Of a DNA stretch of 64,000 bases, positions 1-10,760 are shown piece after piece; within the stretch, counting starts at the first letter, position 1; each line of letters opens with the position of its first letter. The stretch lies in the NCBI RefSeq assembly GCF_032062135.1, contig NC_092862.1, positions 42,993,219 to 43,057,218 on the forward strand. Direction: 5' to 3'. Below the pieces are notes generated by a model. The model saw nothing but the letters and a program-made list of their open reading frames with translations. It ran no database searches and was not told the DNA's origin. The position numbers and the translations under genes are program-made. Source of the DNA: Pyxicephalus adspersus (Eukaryota; Chordata; Amphibia; Anura; Pyxicephalidae).

Positions 1-379
1 TTACCAACTTCCTACCTTAATAAAAACTAGAAAAAAATGTATCCATATTTGCCACTAAATCAAGCTTTATTTGTTATGGTTAAAAAAAAACAATTATATT
101 AGGAAAATTTGCAAAAGTTAAAGTGTTTTTGCAACCCTGCCTGAACTGCCTAGGCTTACCTTCCATGTAGGGAACACTTTCGTTCCCTCTCACCATATCG
201 TCTGTCCATCCCATCTGTGTAACCAAAGACACAGAGACAACACAGAAACATGTCACACTGGTATTACCTATATAACCCAAGATTCCTCCACAATACCAAC
301 AATACCAACATTCAAGTTGGTAAATATATTGAGTGATGTAAATTTAAAAGGGCCCTATAAAGTCATATACCTTGTTTTA
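1..379. other. AT-rich sequence, no feature seen
   Basis: No coding, RNA or clear repeat signal was found. The sequence is AT-rich with short A runs. Open frames here are short and encode nothing I recognise. Confidence 0.6.
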
Positions 380-546
380 TTAACCACCCTAGCAGTACAT
401 TTCTGTCTGGATTTATGTCTAAAAGCGGTACATTGTTTTTCATGAAAATTTATTTTACAGTATAATATAATAGTATGAGAATAATAAAGTTTGAAACAAA
501 ATCATGTAAAAATAATAAATTCGGGGGTTACCGCTAGGGAGGTTAA
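380..546. mobile_element. Short TTAA-flanked MITE (piggyBac-like?)
   Basis: The element starts TTAACCACCCTAGCAGTAC and ends GGTTACCGCTAGGGAGGTTAA-like, so its ends are inverted repeats (CCNCCCTAGCRGTA) with TTAA at both edges. A TTAA target duplication with C-rich termini is typical of piggyBac-type transposons; that assignment is inference. The interior is AT-rich and non-coding, so this is a non-autonomous copy. Related ends recur at 22836, 30375 and 37989. Its interior (near 430-520) resembles the 3' half of the element at 24624-25174 in the opposite orientation. Confidence 0.65.
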
Positions 547-2350
547 AACATTGTTTTTTATGATCTCATAGAACATAAATGAATTTTATATTTGGTAAAA
601 TAGGTGATTGACTACTGCATGATACACTTCTAGGGTAACCTAGAAAGTCACATCAAAATTATAAGAAAGGGAATAATAAGAAGAAAGGGAAAAGGGGTCT
701 GGGAAGTGCCTAAACGTAGCAAGGTAACAAAAAGCAAGCAAACACTTTTAGCATACAGTGGTAGATTTGATACATGGTATACAATATGCCACCAAGCACT
801 ACATGATGGCATGATAAAAATGATGTGCTTAGGTGACTTATACATAAAGTATTCGTTATATTCTGAAATGAAAGACTATGGTGTTTGGCAGCATTGGTAA
901 AACCCAAATGTATCTGTTGCATTTTTGAGGGTGTTAGTACAATTTTGACCCCAGCTTGGATTTAAATTTTGATCAGTGCCCCTACAAGGGCATTTCTCCT
1001 CACTTACAGTCAGGATAGGAAAGGATGGGAATCACAGACAAAAACAAGGACTCGTTTTTAGTTGAGAGAGAAGAAGAAATGGAACTTCCTAGATTTTTTT
1101 ATTGGCTTCCTGAGCATGTTTTAAAGCTGTTTGACTTCCTGTTCCCATGACAGTGACATTTCCTATTTTTGTGTGGGCATTATAGACACAGGAAAAGGGG
1201 TATAGTGGGGTTACAGACAGAAGTAAAAACATAAATTTCATCTCTTCCTCAGTGTGCCCAAGGTAGCTTAGTGAGCAGACTGTTCTTAAAAATTAGCTTT
1301 ACTATAACCCTACCACCGTTGTTTTTCATTTCAGCACAACAACAGAGTTGTAATGAATGGAAGCAATACTAGTAATATCTGTGATGCCCTCAGGTTGGCC
1401 ACACAGACCTAAATGAGATTTAGAGATACGTTTTCTACTTTATTGGTTTGGAAGATTGGAATGGAAGTACATTGCCTATCCTTTATTTTAGCTATTCTTT
1501 AAGGAATATACTGTGTGCATATTTGCTGCACATTACACTTTACAAAGTTTTCTGTGGCACAGATATAGTAACAGTGATTGAACAAGTTCAGGCAACAATC
1601 AAAAACTCTTCAGAAGATATTGTTTGATTTATAATGATTTCCTGAGTGCTGTGAAGAGGAGACACTTCCTTCCTTTCTATTAACAAATATCAGCCCACCA
1701 TTTTATCTCTCTGTACAAACAGAATTGTTTATTACTCTAAATCTATCTCTTATTATATTCCCCAATTACCTCATTACCTTTCCATACAATTCATTGCTAC
1801 ACTGAAATGTAGGCACACTGGAAAGACAGAATAGATGGATGTTACATACTCAGTGCAGGATGCCAAGATATGCCGGGTATTCCAGTCTCCTTACAGAAAG
1901 CCCATTTAGTTGTCAGTTGTATTGACAAACATTTTTATTTGTTTAGGCATTAGATTGGATAAAGCCTATTTTGCAAAAATGTCACATTATAGTTATTCAC
2001 CTTAGTAATTTTTTTTATTTATGACAATAATGTGCTTCTTTTCTGGGAGCTGGTTCTGTGTGTGACGAAAACACTGATTGGCTTTTTAGACAGAGGCAAC
2101 CAATCAGTGCATCTATTGCACATAAAACTTGCCCTTTGACTGGAGAAGTGGAAATGTCAAAGAAGATGCTGTGTTGTGCGTAAAAGTATATTTTAGGGCT
2201 GTGAAGTTTCTTTCAATATGAGAGCTACACTTTAGATACATTAGGTCTGCTTTGGGGATAAAATAATGTTGAATATTTAGTTTGCTAAGATGGAAAAAAT
2301 AAATACCACCCAATGAAAAATGCATTCCTGTTTTACACATACAATATCAA
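547..2350. other. AT-rich stretch with one weak repeat-like block
   Basis: No gene was recognised. About 995-1260 has a mixed purine/pyrimidine block, with 'cttcctgttcc' and 'cacagacaaaaac' phrases, that resembles the block around 57.55-58.04 kb. It may be an old dispersed repeat. The remainder shows no structure I can name. Confidence 0.4.
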
Positions 2351-2462
2351 CTTATTATTATTTTTATCTTCTACTTATAAAGTGCCAACATTAAACCGGG
2401 GATGCCGATGACGAAATAAGTACAAACAGTAACTCAAGAGTAGAGAACCCTGCCCAGTCTAG
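2351..2462 (+). repeat. Dispersed repeat family D, fragment
   Basis: It has the family order seen more clearly at 52335-52500: an ATT-rich start, 'ataaagtgccaacat', then 'acaaacagtaactcaagag' and 'gagaaccctgcccag'. The related antisense copies are at 25874-26010 and 35250-35354. No coding capacity is visible. Whether this is a SINE or a LINE 3' tail cannot be decided from one window. Confidence 0.5.
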
Positions 2463-3026
2463 TTTTTGATCCAAAGGATAACTACTTTAAAGTCACATTC
2501 TATTTTATTCACATTTTAATGTTTATCAACCACTTCACTCTATGGAAGAATTATTTTAATATTTCTGCTATGGACATATAGTTGATTCTGAAATAACTTT
2601 CTTGTTACTTAAGGTAACTAATAAATACAAAGTATTAGGATTCAAAATACTTTGTTTTGCGGATTTTGTCTTGCAAAAATGATTTTATTTCAAATTTTTA
2701 GACAAAAAATATACGAAATAACACTTTTTTTCAACTTTGCCACAGTGTTAGTTAAAAACAAATTGTTACTGTAGATGGAAAGAATACCGGTAACTTTCAT
2801 TCTACAATTTTGTGTAAACTGACACTGAAAGTATTTTTTTTGGCAAAAAACACTGCAAAGTCTTTTACAAATGAAAATTTTCCCAATTTTGCATTTTAAA
2901 AGCACTAAGAACAAGCAAAACTAAAAAACGTATTTATTGACGGTTAGAAAAATGAATTAAAACAAAAGAGAAGAATTATTACGACAGAATGGGGTAAACT
3001 AAGATGGGAGGTAGGTTAATGGGAGG
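2463..3026. other. AT-rich sequence, no feature seen
   Basis: It contains several T and A runs and short open frames with no recognisable product. Confidence 0.6.
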
Positions 3027-3471
3027 TTAAAGAGGAACCAAAATCCAAAAGTCCCTAATACGAAATAAATCCACTTACCTTCAATCCCGCAGGGCAGTCT
3101 GATCTCTTCGGAGGTCTCTTGCATCCTGCACTGCATCGTCCTGGCATCCGTCCGTGAGCCGGCTCCCAGGGCAACGGAATCTTCCCCTTTTCTTCCTAGT
3201 TCTTCTTCCTACGTCACCTGGCCCAGGCGCGACATCGGGTGACGTAGGATGAAAAAAAACTTGGCGATCTCGCTGCGCATGTGTGAGATCGGCAAATTTT
3301 TTTGCGAGATGCTCAGGCATGTGCAGAAAGAGCACCCAAGAGCTTTGTGCTCCCATTCATTCTCGATCGCCTAGGTGGTCGGAAATTAGGGGGCGGTGCT
3401 GCACCTTTTTTTTAATAATAAACAGGTGTTGCACTAAAAAAAAAAAAAAAGAAAAACGAATTTTCACTTAA
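3027..3471 (-). mobile_element. MITE family T (TTAAAG termini), full-length copy
   Basis: The left edge is TTAAAGAGGAACCAAAATCC and the right edge is ...TTTTCACTTAA, giving imperfect inverted ends with TTAA at each side. The core is relatively GC-rich and contains a 'gtgacgtagg' segment. The sequence near 3380-3440, read on the minus strand, contains 'ggtgcagcaccgcccc'. That string recurs on the plus strand at about 48777-48795, so this copy is inverted relative to the one at 48672-49124. The arms end in long A runs. It is non-autonomous, and the superfamily is not certain. Confidence 0.6.
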
Positions 3472-3954
3472 CATAAAAGGGTTGTTTACCCTTTGTTACT
3501 TTGTTCTGCAGAAGGATTACACAGTACATACAATTGTTGTTATGTTACTTTGTGCCTCTTTACCTCACATCTAACCAGTGTTTAGAAACAGGAGTTTGTG
3601 CTGTTCAATTATTAAGGTGAATTGTCACTCTGCAAGGGATGTTTCACTAAGCTTAGTGAACGTGGTTAAAATTATCTTTGCAAAAAATTGCCTGGTCTTC
3701 ATTAGAATTGGGAGATTTTGGCTATTCTTCATTGGCTGGGCAGGGATAACACAACTCCTGTGCATGTGCAAATTTGTGCCAAGACTGTACTTTGTGCTTG
3801 TCACAGTGTAGAAACAGAAGGAAGTACTGATAGGCTACGAGAAAGATGTTTGTCAGAAATTACTTCATAGTGTCTTCTGTCACCCTTTCTTGCTAAGTGA
3901 ACTTTACCTTCAAAGATAATTTACAGGTTCAGTTCAAAGGCTTTTAATGTATTT
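3472..3954. other. No feature seen
   Basis: This is mixed sequence with a 77-codon chance frame on the plus strand and no family signature. Confidence 0.5.
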
Positions 3955-4075
3955 TTTTTAAAGCATTAAAGCATTAAAGGTAAAAAGTAAAAACAAAACT
4001 ACAAGGAGGCAGGTTTATTGCAGAAGGAACAGGCAATGATCCTTCAATTTTTTTTTAACTTTAGTTCTGCTTTAT
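3955..4075. mobile_element. MITE family T, short or deleted copy
   Basis: It ends 'actttagttctgcttta', the same terminal phrase as the copy ending near 49124. It begins in an 'aaagcattaaaggtaaaa' segment that could be the opposite, degraded end. No coding content. Confidence 0.35.
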
Positions 4076-6075
4076 AATATGTTGGTAGGCAGCTTCCAAT
4101 TGATTTCTCGACTATGTCTGTAAGTGGCATGCATATAGCAGTGCCCGGCAAGCTAGTTTGAGGTCAGCCCCAGGGGAATGAAGGTGGGTAATAGTCACAA
4201 AAATATATACCTTCGATCTGTGATTCATCCCCCTAACAGAGGATGCCATTTATAAGGTACTCTGAAAGTCAAATAGATAGACACAAAATATGAATATAGA
4301 TTGCTCTTTTTAGTGCCAATGTTCTGCAAGCACATACCGGCTCCAAAAGAGAGTTTGTGAACATTATTCTTTAAATGTACTTTTTTCTTTTTCACTCTTG
4401 TTATTAAAAGAAATATGCAATACTGTATGTCACACCTAGCAGTATTTTACAACAGTTAGGTTTTATTTGAATTGTTCCCTTCAGTGTATGCATATTATAT
4501 CTTTACAGCATATTTCACATGTTACATTCAATAAAATGGTAGAATTTGTTTTGCGTTATGATATTCAAATTTAGTTTTTTTACAAAAGCATCTTACTATA
4601 TGGAAAGAATAAGATCCACTTTTTATCTGAATAGGCATTGGCTGAGCAAGATTGTTCTTTTATACTCGGTACTGAAAGCAGCATTAAAATAATGTATCTT
4701 GCAACTAGCATTTTAAGAAGGTATCTAACATGATTCGGTACTATGAGCAAGGGAACAATTTTATGGGAAATAGCTACTTCCATATCTAAGTAATCGACAG
4801 ATGCAATCCAAAACTGCCAGGTTGGAAAAAATTGGTATATTGAAGGGGCTTTCTGGAGAATTAGCTATGCTTTCTAAAAAGTAAGCTTCTTTTATTTGAA
4901 ACCACTGCAGCTGCAAGAAGAAGAATTCACTCTGCAAAATCAATGCACACTTGTCTTGTTTAGTTTTTTGTCTGAAGAGCTGAAACAAAAGTATAGGAAG
5001 AGCTGGGAGTTTTCACATGCATCTTAATAGGATGTCTTTTCTGGGATGCTTTGATGTGAATATTAAATTGCAATGCAGAAATGTATTAATTTAAATAAAT
5101 TTCATTCTTTAAATACTGCCGTTTCTTCAGCACTTGCTGGCAATATAATTTGCATAATGCATTTTACAAGTGTAAAAGGGATGCATATATGTCTATTAAA
5201 ATAATCAACATAAAAAGACAAGTTATACTAAAAAGACTAAATTATAAATAAAATATGACTATGCTTCTTTAAAAAAATATTATTTTGTTTCTATAAAGTG
5301 AATCCTTGGGGCGTTCTGTTTTTTTTAGGTCCTAGATTAGTAGTAGTAATCGAATATAAAGCTATGTGGTCACTTGGTAAAAGCTAAGTCATGCTGCATA
5401 AAAATATGTCTAGACACATGTTCAATGTTTTATTTTTACCCAGCTGTAGCAAATGCAATCAAATTCTAAATCAACATATTGCAGATCTAATTGTCATGGA
5501 AATTTGGAGGTTAGTTTACTGAAGGTCTAAGCGATAGTAACACAGAAATGATGACCTGAGATTTACCAAAGGGACTCTGATATGTTCTGCCTTGCACACT
5601 GATGTAACATTTAGATTCATCAAGGAAACTGATAATAATAATTTCAATCACTGACTGTCGTTCACAGTTTTCATGGAGTATTCTACAAATAAAAGAAAAC
5701 TGGTCCATATATGTGGTTCTTTAAAAAAAGAAATTATTTTCTATTATATGGACATCTTCATTTATTGGACCCTTTTTTGGGAAAGGATAGGCGGTATTAT
5801 GTACCTTTATACTTATTTCCTGGAGTAAGGGGAGGCTATCTGGGTGCCTCTTTGTTGTTACATATTCTAACAAGCTCCTCTCCTGCAATCCACTGTAAAG
5901 ATTTGAGGGTTAGGATGTGGGTAATAAGCACTTTCCCTCAACTATACAGTGCCCTGCTGTTGAGAGAAGGCTTGTGGCTTGGTGTGGGCAATAAGGGGTC
6001 AAGAGCTTGTTGGCTACTTTTCTTGTGTACCCAGGCACCATGGAGAGGAGATGTGGTTTGCTGACCATCTTGGTT
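4076..6075. other. Long stretch without recognised genes
   Basis: It is mostly AT-rich. The least AT-rich part (about 5760-6060) holds a 117-codon plus-strand frame with no domain I recognise and no splice-like context. I treat it as part of an unclassified repeat rather than a gene. Confidence 0.4.
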
Positions 6076-6263
6076 ACACATCTTTCAGCAGAGAAGCTGG
6101 GTGATCCAGCAAACCTGGTATGGATTTCTTCAAGGTCATTTGCTATTTGGTAGCAAATGTTTTGAATCCTGGACCAGATCAATTCCAAGTTTTCTGGGTC
6201 ACTCAGCTTCACTGATGTAAGTGTATCCTCTCCAGCCTTGGAGAGCTTTAATAAATCAGACCC
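6076..6263. repeat. MITE-P copy A, left end truncated
   Basis: This is one of seven copies of a palindromic MITE whose outer end reads GGGCCTGATTTATTAAAGC in better copies. Visible here are 'gctgggtgatccagcaaacc' on the left arm, 'tttgctatttggtagcaaat' in the centre, and 'agtgtatcctctccagcc' plus 'gagctttaataaatcag' on the right arm. The outer part of the left arm is missing. It has no coding capacity. Confidence 0.8.
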
Positions 6264-8307
6264 AATGCTGGTAAATGACTTTCACACATTTTTTACACAT
6301 TGGCTGAAGTATATTTTCTGACTACCAAAACAAGTATACTGCCTGTCTTAATTTCTTTTGGAGCTGGGCATCTAGCATAATAAGGCAAAGGGTTCAAATC
6401 TGTCCATACCTAGTTTATTCAAACAGCTGTTGTCTGGGTTTTCAATGCAGGGACATATCGTAAATAATATAATATTATATATTTTTTATGCTAACTCTTG
6501 TTTGCATATAAAAGGGTCAATCTTCCTTCTTTCCCACTTCCTATCTCATATGTGTAAGCTGCACAATTTGTATAAAAATAGAAAAAACTGTGAGGCACCT
6601 GTTGTGTGATCATTACTTATTTTCCTATTAGTAACCCTATTTTCCAATTTTATTTATCTCAATTAAATGTGTTTATTTAAATGTAAAATTCATCATAAGG
6701 CAAGATTATAGCGTCACTTTTTTAAAAGTGTACTTTAAACCTGCTGAGCTGTTATTGTTTTCTAAGGATTACTGCAACCGATCTTTATTTTTTCATTCAA
6801 GAGGAGTGTTATTCTCTTTAATGTAGATGAAGGGGTGGTGATAGTTTGGATATTACAATGTGCTATCTTACAAATCAAGGAAAAGCAATAATAATTGGTA
6901 TCATAAAAGTGGAAATTAAAGGCACAAAATTGAATTTGCACATTTGAGACATAAATTGCTCATAGTGGACTAAATGATTGAAATAAAAGGATATCAGAAG
7001 CAATTGCATCAAAGACCATAATCTTATCAATTTCCTATTCACATGGCAAATGGGCACAGTTGTCATTTTTATTATTCTTTTGTGTACTATTGATTGCTTT
7101 TTTGTAATGTTAAGCTTGCCAGCACTTACTTCTAAGCACAAATTGGAAGTCGGTTATTTGCCATTCTTTGCCATGCGAAAAAAAATTATTATAGGCCTCT
7201 ACAGAAAAGTACAAAACATTAGAAAATAAACCACACTTGCTTCTGTAACACTTTAAATGCTTAACATTGGTAGCTCCTAAAACACAACTATAAGCTTTAT
7301 CAAAAAACTGTGCAATAGATTTTATTGAACAGTTAGGGGGGAAAATGTATATACTTGTTTCTCCTTCTCTTACCTTGTTTCTCTTATTCTCTTACCTCAG
7401 TGTCACAGCTTACAAGTTGAGTATGCTCCCATGCATGGCACTGTTCAGTCTGAATCGTGACCGTGTCTCATAACTCAATGTACACATCCAAGAAAACAGC
7501 ATAATGGGGTGAAGGAGGTCATGTTCAGGAGAAGGAACATAAAAAGGTGAAAGAAAAGTATCTACTGTAAGCTTAGAGTAGGGGGATATTCCTAGTGCCA
7601 CTGGGAGAATCGAGTAACAATGCACAGTGTATGATTAAGTAGTGTAGTGTATACAATTTCTCATGCCTATGCTTATTTGCCCCCAGATTTACCTGTAGTC
7701 CCATGAGGGACTGTAGTGTACATATTGGTATTGGTTCCATTAAGGAAAAAAATGAAAATAATGTAGCCAGTTTCAGAAATGGAAGTTGCATAGGGAAATA
7801 TAACAAACAGATATAAAAAAAATGTTTATTACTTTTGGTAGAAAATTATTTGGATTGGATCATTTAACCAATTTTATCTTGGATAGAAGTCTGAATACCT
7901 TTTTCTGACTGAATTATCTCTATTTATATTGGAAAAAAACGGCAAATTTTACACTACAATGGGGAAAAATTACCCTTGTATATTAAAACTAAATGTTGTG
8001 GTTTCACTTTGTGAACAGTCACAAACTGTCTCCCTATTGTTGCTAAACAGCATATTTGCCTGTTTTCCCATATGGTATAAAATCACTATAAATGTATTCT
8101 TGAACTAATTTGAGCAATCATGGACAGCATGGGGCCACTCTGAATCTATTCTTCCTATGGTTTCATCTTTATTTGTGCAGTTCATGGTTATGGTAGCATT
8201 GCAAGGGTGGTTCCTGTTGATGCGTGGCATCAGGAACATAAGGGCAAAACTTTTCCACCAAGTGCGCTTGTCTACCTGGTGTTTTCGTGGACATTTTTTT
8301 TATTACA
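6264..8307. other. AT-rich sequence, no feature seen
   Basis: Only short chance frames were found. No transposon ends or RNA genes were recognised. Confidence 0.5.
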
Positions 8308-8372
8308 CTACCACCACCACCACTGCCTCCACCACCATTTTCACCATCAGCACTACACTACTACCACCAGCA
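8308..8372. repeat. (CAC)n / (ACC)n simple repeat
   Basis: An impure trinucleotide tract of CAC/ACC units creates overlapping low-complexity His, Pro and Thr frames that are not genes. Confidence 0.85.
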
Positions 8373-8944
8373 TCCTCACCACTACTGCCACGAGCAGAAG
8401 CAGCTGCAAAAGATATTAAATAACAATTATGCCACTCTCATTGCTCTCCTCCTCAACACTTTTCACTTCTAGCTCCTATAGAATAAATAAATATTGTGCA
8501 GCATCCCACAGTTCTTCTACTTCAACAGACTTGCTTCCTGTGATTCACAGAAACGATTGTCTTCATTTCCTAAAAGAACAGAACATTTTCCAAAAGAACA
8601 GAGTAGGACCTCTACCCTGAGAACTTTCACCCCCAGGGAGAGTAGTTATGAGTGTTACGGAGATACCCTGGCTCCTGGATAATGTATCATGTTCACTGTA
8701 TTTATTTCCCCACTGTGACTAGGATGATGAAGGAGCCAACCAGTCCACAATGTGCAGAGCTTCGTTGCCTCATGCTACCTTGTAAAAACATGTATAATAG
8801 GACTCTTTTTGCTACCACTGGTGGTGTACTTAGTAATGATGCTAGTGCCCTTCTTCCAGCTACAGAAGGATTAGTGAATTTTGGATGCAGATCAAAAAGG
8901 TTTAGTTTGAGTTGAGGATTAATTTGTGCCCCATCACTTGTGGT
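8373..8944. other. Unassigned, possibly upstream part of the PLE tail
   Basis: The stretch is pyrimidine-rich with several chance frames of 60 to 90 codons. It lies directly upstream of the hammerhead-like repeat, so some of it may belong to the same retroelement, but I see no conserved protein motif. Confidence 0.35.
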
Positions 8945-9040
8945 CTATTGAATTTTAGAGTCTCGTTTTTCTCTGAGGAAGCCCATTAGGGTGAAACGCG
9001 TCGGGAGAGACCACAATACCAGTACTATAATCAGTGGCTA
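8945..9040 (+). ncRNA. Hammerhead-ribozyme-like motif in PLE-type tail, copy 1
   Basis: The core box CTGAGGA (8973-8979) is followed by a GCCC-ATTA-GGGT hairpin, GAAA (8993-8996), and ACGCGTC (8996-9002). This matches the layout CUGANGA / stem II / GAAA / tiny stem III / GUC of minimal hammerheads reported in Penelope-like elements. Predicted cleavage is after 9002. The flanks GTCTC (8960-8964) and GAGAC can pair as the outer part of stem I. One extra A lies between the CUGANGA box and stem II compared with the canonical layout. A sister copy lies 966 bp downstream and a third at 39133. Activity is untested. Confidence 0.5.
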
Positions 9041-9909
9041 TTTTATTTTCACCCAGGAAATGTAAAAACTAGCACAAATTGTTTGAGTCAATAAGTCAAC
9101 AATCAAAATATGAGAAAATCAACAGGAAATCAATGAGAACAATTGACTATGTGTAACAGAAAATAATTGCTGTGATGTTATGTTTTTATTTATTTTTCAT
9201 CTTTTTAGTCTCCCTTTTTGGCAGTAGCAAAAAAAAACAACTGCCTTGGCAAACATGCACCCTTTTATAATTTATTAGTTTAAACTCAAACACTTTTTTA
9301 CTTTCCCTAATTACCAGTATATATATGCCTATCATTATTGTTTTGCTCAATTTCTCAAATTAGCTGTAGCAGAAAATGCTGTCTTGACAAATAATGTATG
9401 CTCCTTTTGAATGCACTGCAATACATGTATAAATTGTGGATAAAACATTTTTTAAACCAATGTTTGTTTTTTTTCTTTGAGGTTCTTTTTTTTTTACATT
9501 AGGAACAAAGGGGCAAATAGATGTTTGAAAAATGTATTATATTTCCGGATAAAAGAAGAAAAATATATTTAGTATATGTCACAGTGTCACAAATTTCTCA
9601 TGGAATACACCCAATTCCTATGTTTTTGACCTAAGAAATAAATACTCAAGTTACACTAACCACTATACCGTCCAAGTAAGTTTAACTATTTTGAATTTGA
9701 CAATGGCAGTTCATAATATAATTTTAGTGTTTTCTGTTTGAGATTCTATACATTATAGTGCTTATCCAACCTACTTACTTGCCATCTAAAACTCTGGCCC
9801 TTGATGTGAGTTCAGCCAGGTCAATATATCATGTGAGTTACTGCTTGTGAATAGGAATCTAACATTATGTATTTCTATTAATGGTTTATAGTTTGTGTAC
9901 TTACCATGA
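9041..9909. other. Spacer between the two hammerhead-like repeats
   Basis: The sequence is AT-rich with no reverse transcriptase or endonuclease motif. If the two flanking repeats are the pseudo-LTRs of one PLE, then the coding body has been lost from this interval. Confidence 0.4.
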
Positions 9910-9995
9910 TCTATTGAATTGTAAAGTCTCGTTGTTCCCTGAGGAAGCCCATTAGGGCAAAACGCTTCAGGAGAGACCGTAATAACAGTACTAAT
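9910..9995 (+). repeat. Hammerhead-like PLE tail, copy 2 (decayed)
   Basis: It is a direct repeat of 8945-9030. Both begin 'tctattgaatt', share 'agtctcgtt', CTGAGGA and 'agcccattaggg', and end 'gagagacc' then 'cagtact'. Here the GAAA box reads AAAA and the ACGCGTC box reads ACGCTTC, so the catalytic core is broken. The tail resumes at 10535 after an insertion. Confidence 0.65.
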
Positions 9996-10534
9996 TACCG
10001 TATTTTTTGCAGTATAAGATGCACTTTTTCTTCCCCAAAACTGGGGGGGGAAAGTTAGTGCGTCCTATACGACAAAGGTGTGATAAAATAACTAAAATAA
10101 TATACTCACCCGATACCCGATCCTGCGTGTGTCTCTGGCTGCAGCAGCGTCTGTCTCCTCTTCTCTCTGGCAGCAGCACGTGTCTTTTCCTGTCTGTAAA
10201 GCAGAGCGAAAGAAGCCAGCACAGCGCCACCTGCTGTTCCCTGTCCTAACTGCCGTACAGTGGAAAAAAAGCACAGAGTGATCAGAAGGGGAATTTGAAT
10301 GACAGAGTGATCAGAAAGGAATTTTGAATGACACAGAGTGATCAGAAAGGGAATTTGAAAGGCATAGAGTGATCAGAAAGGGAATTTGAATGGCACATGA
10401 GTGATCAGAAGGGGAATACCGGTATGAAAAAGAAGGGGAATAATCTTTCAGAATCTTTTTTTTCCAGATTTTCCTCCTTTAAAATTGGGTGCGTCTTATA
10501 TTCCGGAGCGTCTTATAGGGCGAAAAATACGGTA
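9996..10534. mobile_element. Inverted-repeat DNA element with internal minisatellite (element K1)
   Basis: It starts TACCGTATTTTTTGCAGTAT and ends with the inverted version ...GCGAAAAATACGGTA; the 'ATAAGRYGCAC' subterminal phrase is on both arms. The interior (10090-10260) is relatively GC-rich, with 'ggctgcagcag' and 'tgtgtctc' phrases, followed by a five-unit tandem repeat of about 31 bp (10271-10420). It splits the decayed PLE tail, so it is younger than that tail. The internal repeat and core are shared with the element at 47127-47751. No transposase was seen. Confidence 0.7.
10271..10420. repeat. 31 bp minisatellite inside element K1
   Basis: There are five units of about 31-33 bp, each containing 'gagtgatcagaaagg' followed by 'gaatttgaatg'. 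The complementary unit recurs at 47183-47400 in another element. Confidence 0.85.
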
Positions 10535-10760
10535 TTCTGACCTTTGAACCTAGTGTTGGATGAACATCCTTTTCTTAAAACACGTCAATACTATACATTG
10601 CTAAGAGATTTTGTATTGTGTATAGTAAACACAAAAGGTTCTCTCTTATTGTGTTTGCATGATTTCATGTATACTGTTATGTTTGTAGGATTGTTTTATA
10701 CGACTTAAATAAAGAATTATATCTAGTTTTAATCACGTTTGCCATAAGGAGCCGCCAACT
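10535..10760 (+). repeat. Resumed PLE-type tail after K1 insertion
   Basis: It carries 'ttaaataaagaattatat' (an AATAAA-like signal, about 10705-10722) and is followed by 'gccataaggagccgccaac'. Its position after the split copy suggests it is the 3' remainder of the retroelement tail. This is inferred from context, with no coding motif. Confidence 0.35.

Noticed and set aside
5711..6064. 117-codon frame considered as a possible gene
   Set aside because: No recognisable domain, and the sequence resembles unclassified repeat text and runs up to a MITE-P copy.
8157..8472. Overlapping Thr/Pro/His-rich frames
   Set aside because: They are three frames of the CAC/ACC simple repeat.
10271..10420. 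Tandem array considered as a CRISPR
   Set aside because: The units are contiguous diverged minisatellite repeats with no unique spacers, and the genome is eukaryotic.
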